Below are positions 8,698-11,668 of a DNA stretch of 11,668 nucleotides, in pieces. The notes below the pieces were generated by a model. It saw only the letters and a list, made by a program, of their open reading frames with translations. It was not told the DNA's origin and did no database searches. The stretch lies in the NCBI GenBank assembly GCA_964558295.1, contig CAZLDQ010000183.1, positions 1 to 11,668 of the forward strand. The letters run 5' to 3'. Position 1 is the stretch's first letter, and the number at the start of each line of letters is the position of its first letter. The position numbers and the translations under genes were made by a program. The DNA comes from JBDKTH01 sp964558295 (GTDB lineage: Bacteria; Planctomycetota; Planctomycetia; Pirellulales; Thermoguttaceae).

Positions 8698-9801
8698 ATG
8701 CGCTCGGTAACCACGACTGTGGCCGTTAGTGGCTTCCTGGCAGGCCTTCTCATCGCCTGTTCGGGGTTTGCGGAAGAGACAACCTCGGTGACTCCTGCCT
8801 CTTTTTCCTCACAGGGAATCGGCGGGGGAGCTTCCAGCGACTTGGCAGCGGAAGTGGCCACCTTGCGGCAACGTCTCGACGAACTGGAAGCTGCCGGATG
8901 CACCGGATCGTGCAACGACTGCGAATGCGTCTGCCCGGCCTGGAAAATCAACAGTGAATTCCTCTACTGGCGCCTGCATCGCCGCGATCTCGACTTCGCC
9001 ATTGCCACCGACGACAGCGCGTTGGCCGTCGGCGATGGCGTGGTCCAGAAGCTGGGTTTCAACAACGACGGAGGCTTGCGCGTCGGCATCGCCCGCCAAA
9101 TGGCCACCGGCTGGGACCTGGGCTTCACGTACACCTACTTCTACACGGCGGCCTCAGGCAATGCCGTCGAGCCAACGGATGGAAACCTCTGGGCAACGCG
9201 CAGCCATCCGGCCCTCTATGAGGAAGCCTCCACGGCCCAGGCCTTCAGCAGCCTAAAATACCACGTGTTTGACCTGGAAGCCTCGCACCGCTGGGCCGTC
9301 ACCTCGTCGGCCAATGTCAAGATGTTCGGCGGCCCGCGCTGGGCCACGATCGACCAGCAATTCAACGTGGCCTACGACGGCCGCGACTTCAGCAATGCGC
9401 TGGTCACCCATCCCGTGAAGATGAACGCTTTCGGCTTGCGGCTGGGCCTGGAGGGCCAGTGGGACCTAGGCTGTGGGTTCAGCCTCTTCGGCCGCGGGGC
9501 CGGCTCGCTGATGTACGGACGGTTCGACACCCAATTGATCGAGACCAACCTCGCGGGTGCCCAGTCGATCGTCTCCGTTCGCGACGACTACGACCAGGCC
9601 GTGCCCGTACTGGAAGTCTCCGCCGGTTTGGCTTGGCGTTGCCGCAACCTGGAGCTCAGCGCTGGTTACGAGATGGTGGACTGGTTCAACGCCGCCGATC
9701 GCTCGGCCTTCATCGATGGCAACGCCGAAGGTCTCTACTCCCCCTCCTCGAACGACCTCCTGCTCGAAGGGCTCTTCGCCCGATGCGTCTGGACCTTCTG
9801 A
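8698..9801 (+). CDS. Lpg1974-family pore-forming outer-membrane beta-barrel protein
   Basis: The product has 367 residues. Residues 1-25 form an export signal (hydrophobic core 8-20). Cleavage could fall after GFA (residue 25), but L-I-A-C at 18-21 also fits a lipobox. A short coiled-coil heptad stretch lies at about 49-65, then a Cys cluster (C68, C72, C75, C77, C79). From about 82 on the sequence alternates as in a beta-barrel: FLYWRLHRRDLDFAI, LRVGIARQ, WDLGFTYTYFY, YHVFDLEA, MFGGPRWATIDQ, CGFSLFGRGAGSLMYG, LELSAGYEMVDWF, with a C-terminal Phe as in BAM-inserted porins. These phrases are typical of planctomycete members of the Lpg1974 (Legionella major outer-membrane protein) family. It probably forms a pore in the outer membrane; substrate unknown. 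A BBP7-type porin is the alternative but fits less well. It is transcribed alone, divergently from the giant surface protein. Confidence 0.9.
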   Translation: MRSVTTTVAVSGFLAGLLIACSGFAEETTSVTPASFSSQGIGGGASSDLAAEVATLRQRLDELEAAGCTGSCNDCECVCPAWKINSEFLYWRLHRRDLDFAIATDDSALAVGDGVVQKLGFNNDGGLRVGIARQMATGWDLGFTYTYFYTAASGNAVEPTDGNLWATRSHPALYEEASTAQAFSSLKYHVFDLEASHRWAVTSSANVKMFGGPRWATIDQQFNVAYDGRDFSNALVTHPVKMNAFGLRLGLEGQWDLGCGFSLFGRGAGSLMYGRFDTQLIETNLAGAQSIVSVRDDYDQAVPVLEVSAGLAWRCRNLELSAGYEMVDWFNAADRSAFIDGNAEGLYSPSSNDLLLEGLFARCVWTF

Positions 9802-10185
9802 AGCACGAGCCACCGATCGACTGGCTTTTCCATGCGAAAGAAGTGAGCCAGAGTCGCCGCGTTCCAGGCGACCTCGCCGTCACGAATCAGAATGGGGGAC
9901 GTCGAAGCGGCGGAGGCCAGTTCTCGAGCATCCCCTGGGAAAGTAAATCCTTCTTCCTTCCGCACGTCAATGAGCCGACTTCGGGGAGCTGCCGGATCTT
10001 GCTGGAGACGGCGATTCGCCGGGTAGGGACTCTCGAACCAGTGCATAGGTCTCCGTCGACCACCGTGCTGCGAAAACGGCCGCCACGACCGTCAGTCACC
10101 GATTCCTCTCGGCGATCTGCAACCACCACCGGACACCCATCACACCACCCTGATGTCGGGGTTGCGTATTTAACAGAGCAACCTC
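9802..10185. other. Non-coding stretch after the outer-membrane gene
   Basis: I see no supported gene. A possible hairpin starts 16 nt after the stop: CTGGCT (9821-9826) pairs with AGCCAG (9846-9851), extended by CGA/TCG across a 2-nt bulge. It lacks a T-tract, so it is at best a weak terminator. Minus-strand frames here run antisense into the barrel gene or the downstream terminator and show no known motif. GTTGC (10161-10165) and GCAAC (10178-10182) form a 5-bp inverted repeat just before the small-RNA promoter. Confidence 0.4.
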
Positions 10186-10213
10186 TTGCAAAACGCACCG
10201 AAGCGAGTAAAAT
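10186..10213 (+). promoter_or_regulatory. Sigma70-type promoter for a candidate small RNA
   Basis: TTGCAA (10186-10191) is followed by 16 nt and TAAAAT (10208-10213), matching TTGACA at 4 of 6 and TATAAT at 5 of 6 positions. Transcription would begin near 10219, directly before a hairpin and terminator. This is the best promoter-like sequence I saw in the window. Confidence 0.5.
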
Positions 10214-10218
10214 GAAAG

Positions 10219-10284
10219 ACGTGAGGGGTAACCCTCGCTTTCTCGCCCTTGTTGGTCCCTGCCCCGCCAACAAGGGCTTTTTTT
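10219..10284 (+). ncRNA. Candidate two-hairpin small RNA, about 66 nt
   Basis: From the predicted start the RNA folds into two hairpins. Hairpin 1 (10221-10238) has a 7-bp stem, including one G-U pair, closed by the GNRA tetraloop GUAA (10228-10231). A 6-nt linker (UUUCUC) follows. Hairpin 2 (10245-10277) is an 11-bp perfect stem with an 11-nt C-rich loop (UCCCUGCCCCG), then seven U residues. A promoter lies in front. No protein gene follows for about 500 bp, so this is not an obvious leader of a downstream gene. A 25-codon frame from ATG 10212 runs through it but overlaps the -10 box and has no ribosome binding site. I do not recognise it as a known RNA family. Confidence 0.5.
10245..10284 (+). 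terminator. Strong intrinsic terminator
   Basis: GCCCTTGTTGG (10245-10255) and CCAACAAGGGC (10267-10277) form a perfect 11-bp stem followed directly by seven T. This is a textbook rho-independent terminator on the plus strand. It would end the candidate small RNA and could also catch read-through from the barrel gene 440 bp upstream. Confidence 0.85.
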
Positions 10285-10538
10285 GTTGATGCTCGGGCAG
10301 CCTTCGGAAATTGCCCGGAGCAAGGATTGGCAACGGCCTCGCGCCGGCCCCGTCCCACACCACCGGGCATCCGCGACCTCGCCACGGCGGTTCAGCTTCC
10401 TTGCGCCAATGCGACCACGAATCCTTCCGGTTCGAGAGGCCCAACGCATGACAGGAGGCGACGGCGCGTCCCTCGCAGTGGGGCGGCTCTCTTCCACCTT
10501 TCGCCTCGAACAGGGCCGACTGGGCCCATAGAAACGCT
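10285..10538. other. Non-coding stretch between terminator and hairpin
   Basis: Overlapping open frames exist on both strands but have no ribosome binding site, no recognisable motif and run across the terminator or the hairpin. I see nothing I can support here. Confidence 0.4.
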
Positions 10539-10563
10539 TAAAGCCTTGCAAAGCAAGGCTTTA
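10539..10563 (-). terminator. Perfect 11-bp hairpin next to the tRNA-like fragment, possible terminator
   Basis: TAAAGCCTTGC (10539-10549), loop AAA, GCAAGGCTTTA (10553-10563). It lies 5 nt past the discriminator position of the minus-strand tRNA-like fragment, where a tRNA gene's terminator would be. The T-tract is only three long on either strand, so termination may be weak and could act in both directions. Confidence 0.5.
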
Positions 10564-10568
10564 GACAG

Positions 10569-10614
10569 CACCCCCTAGGGGAGTCGAACCCCTGTTCTCG
10601 GACTGAGAATCCGC
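10569..10614 (-). pseudogene. 3' half of a tRNA-Glu(CUC)-like sequence without a 5' half
   Basis: On the minus strand the anticodon arm is GCGGA-TTCTCAG-TCCGA (four of five pairs, anticodon CTC at 10607-10605), then a 4-nt variable loop GAAC, a perfect T-arm AGGGG-TTCGACT-CCCCT, then AGGGGGT as the 3' acceptor strand and G as discriminator. CCA is not encoded. From the variable loop to the acceptor the sequence is very close to E. coli tRNA-Glu as I recall it. Upstream there is no D-arm with the GG pair and no ACCCCCT to pair with the acceptor, so a full tRNA cannot form. It is probably a tRNA remnant or integration scar; an unusual RNA with a tRNA-like end is possible. Confidence 0.55.
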
Positions 10615-10765
10615 GGAACATGGTGTGAAGAAGTCCCTATCAGGCGACTTAGACACATCGTCTAATGGCAACGGTTAACCGGATTGAAACGCCGGGTGTG
10701 GGTATATTGACCGGCGACCAAGGCCCAGTTATCGTAAATCCGGGGGCAGGTTCTGACAGAGGCAG

Positions 10766-10773
10766 AAAGGGGG
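10766..10773 (+). promoter_or_regulatory. Ribosome binding site of the SHD1 protein gene
   Basis: AAAGGGGG ends 6 nt before the ATG at 10780. It supports that start, which puts the first membrane helix directly at the N-terminus. Confidence 0.6.
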
Positions 10774-10779
10774 CTCTCG

Positions 10780-11382
10780 ATGAATGAAGTGGCCGGTGTG
10801 CTGGTCCTTGGTGTGCTCTGGTGCGGACTGGCTGGGGCCGTTGTCGGATCACAGAAGCGAGCGGGCCTGATGGGGGCTCTCTGGGGTGTCGTCTTCGGAC
10901 CGCTCGGGGTCGTCGTGGCCTTGTCGCTCGACGAACGGCCGAAGTGCCCGCGATGCGGCGGGCGGCTGAATGGGGAACCGGAGATTTGCCAACATTGCCA
11001 TTCGCCCTTGACGTGGGTTCCGTCTCCCTTTGTTCGTAAGCCAGTTGTCCAAGAACCGCGGAAGGCAGAACAACCGGTCCAACACGACCGCGAGATTGCC
11101 GAAGACGCCGAGAAGGAGCTGCCTCCTCTGCTGGTGTTGGGGCTCGGGGATACGGAAGAGACCGAGGAGGCGGCCGCAACGCTGATCGGCCCACCCGAGG
11201 CACCAAGAGCAGCGATCCGAACGTGGACCGACACCACGGGAAAGCGAATTGATGCAGAGTTTGTCGGCGTTGCAGCGGGCAAAGTGAGGCTCAAAAGGGC
11301 TGACGGCTCAACAGGCACCTTTCCGCTGGATCGACTGAGCACCGAGGACCAAGCGTGGGTCAAAACCCAGGCATTGCGGTGA
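10780..11382 (+). CDS. Membrane protein with zinc ribbon and C-terminal SHD1 domain
   Basis: The product has 200 residues. Residues 4-23 and about 29-50 are Gly-rich hydrophobic segments, probably a membrane hairpin, joined by a short basic loop (SQKR). A zinc-ribbon-like motif follows: CPRC (C56, C59) and CQHC (C70, C73). A charged, Glu/Pro-rich linker spans about 80-145. Residues 147-197 (RTWTDTTGKRIDAEFVGV, then KVRLKRADG, FPLDRLSTEDQAWV) match the SHD1 domain, named after yeast Sla1 and common in planctomycete proteins of unknown role. With two helices and a short loop, both termini should face the same side, probably the cytoplasm, since the ribbon needs reduced Cys. It is probably an adaptor or sensor; no partner is visible. 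TATATT at 10703-10708 could be a -10 box but lacks a well-placed -35. Confidence 0.88.
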   Translation: MNEVAGVLVLGVLWCGLAGAVVGSQKRAGLMGALWGVVFGPLGVVVALSLDERPKCPRCGGRLNGEPEICQHCHSPLTWVPSPFVRKPVVQEPRKAEQPVQHDREIAEDAEKELPPLLVLGLGDTEETEEAAATLIGPPEAPRAAIRTWTDTTGKRIDAEFVGVAAGKVRLKRADGSTGTFPLDRLSTEDQAWVKTQALR

Positions 11383-11425
11383 AGTCGGATGCATTACACG
11401 TTACAACACCTGGGAGTTGTCTCGA

Positions 11426-11572
11426 ATGTCGCAAGAAACACACGATCTGATTAGGATGCTTGCCAAGTGGTTTCTGCCTGAGGATGCGTCCGTGAAGTCT
11501 ATGGCAGATTTCGTCAAGCGAGCTCTCGTATGCACTCCATTCAATGGAGCCTACGGAGCGATCGCCGGATAG
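11426..11572 (+). CDS. Possible small protein of 48 residues, unknown function
   Basis: ATG at 11426 opens 48 codons ending in TAG at 11570-11572, 43 bp after the SHD1 gene on the same strand. GGGAG at 11412-11416 lies 9 nt upstream as a fair ribosome binding site. The product is mixed hydrophobic and charged (MLAKWFLPEDASVKSM at 11-26, then DFVKRALV) and could form a short amphipathic helix; there is no signal peptide or known motif. It may be co-transcribed with the SHD1 gene, be the remnant of a longer gene, or be chance. Confidence 0.35.
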   Translation: MSQETHDLIRMLAKWFLPEDASVKSMADFVKRALVCTPFNGAYGAIAG

Positions 11573-11668
11573 GTAATCTGCGTGAACGGTAGTCCACCCA
11601 AAGGGATACTGATTCTGTAGTGTTTCAGCCCAAATGGCACAGCGGCTAAGGTAGGTGACGGCCTCCTC

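Noticed and set aside
8472..8951. Minus-strand open frame of 159 codons
   Set aside because: It is antisense to the signal-peptide region of the barrel gene and covers its ribosome binding site; it has no motif or start signal.
9735..10046. Minus-strand open frame of 103 codons overlapping the end of the barrel gene
   Set aside because: The product reads fairly protein-like but has no motif I recognise, no clear ribosome binding site, and overlaps the barrel gene antisense by 67 bp. It could be a remnant; I cannot support it.
9459..10289. Plus-strand open frame of 276 codons overlapping the barrel gene
   Set aside because: It begins inside the barrel gene in another frame and reads through the small-RNA promoter and terminator; the barrel frame has the signal peptide and family motifs.
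10212..10289. 25-codon frame across the small-RNA candidate
   Set aside because: The ATG overlaps the -10 box, there is no ribosome binding site, and the frame ends beyond the terminator.
9887..10444. Minus-strand open frame of 185 codons
   Set aside because: It runs antisense through the strong terminator and the small-RNA candidate, and overlaps other open frames, with no motif.
10681..10690. GGATTGAAAC, which resembles the end of many CRISPR repeats
   Set aside because: It occurs once, with no regularly spaced copies and no cas genes in the window.

Overview
The window looks like chromosomal DNA from a planctomycete (phylum Planctomycetota, most likely the Pirellulales side). The reasons are its fairly high GC content, a giant secreted-type protein with the planctomycete basic leader and LExRxxLS motif, an Lpg1974-type outer-membrane barrel of the planctomycete kind, and an SHD1-domain protein.

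Layout. Bases 1-8098 (minus strand) are one uninterrupted reading frame of at least 2,699 codons. I read every in-frame codon down to base 2 and found no stop, so the 3' end lies outside the window. From its N-terminus the product has a basic leader with an LEDRLVLS motif, a duplicated 123-residue module, about four Gly/Asp-rich modules of roughly 100 residues, a long beta-strand-repeat region with an embedded EF-hand-like loop, two copies of a 72-76 residue insertion module, and 54-63 residue tandem repeats up to the window edge. Long plus-strand open frames inside this region are antisense shadows. Bases 8099-8697 are a divergent intergenic region with short palindromes. Bases 8698-9801 (plus) encode a 367-residue outer-membrane beta-barrel protein. 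Bases 9802-10779 have no convincing protein gene, but hold a compact candidate small RNA with its own promoter and a strong intrinsic terminator (10186-10284), an 11-bp hairpin (10539-10563) and the 3' half of a tRNA-Glu-like sequence (minus strand, about 10569-10614) with no matching 5' half. Bases 10780-11382 (plus) encode a small membrane, zinc-ribbon and SHD1 protein. A possible 48-codon gene follows at 11426-11572, and a vague tRNA-like sequence touches the right edge.

How the genes relate. The giant protein and the barrel are transcribed divergently and both belong at the cell surface, so the 599-bp spacer may serve both, but nothing shows that they work together. No integrase, transposase, CRISPR array or phage gene is visible, although the broken tRNA fragment could be an old insertion or recombination scar. 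The least explained items are the small RNA candidate, the tRNA half and the architecture of the giant protein.
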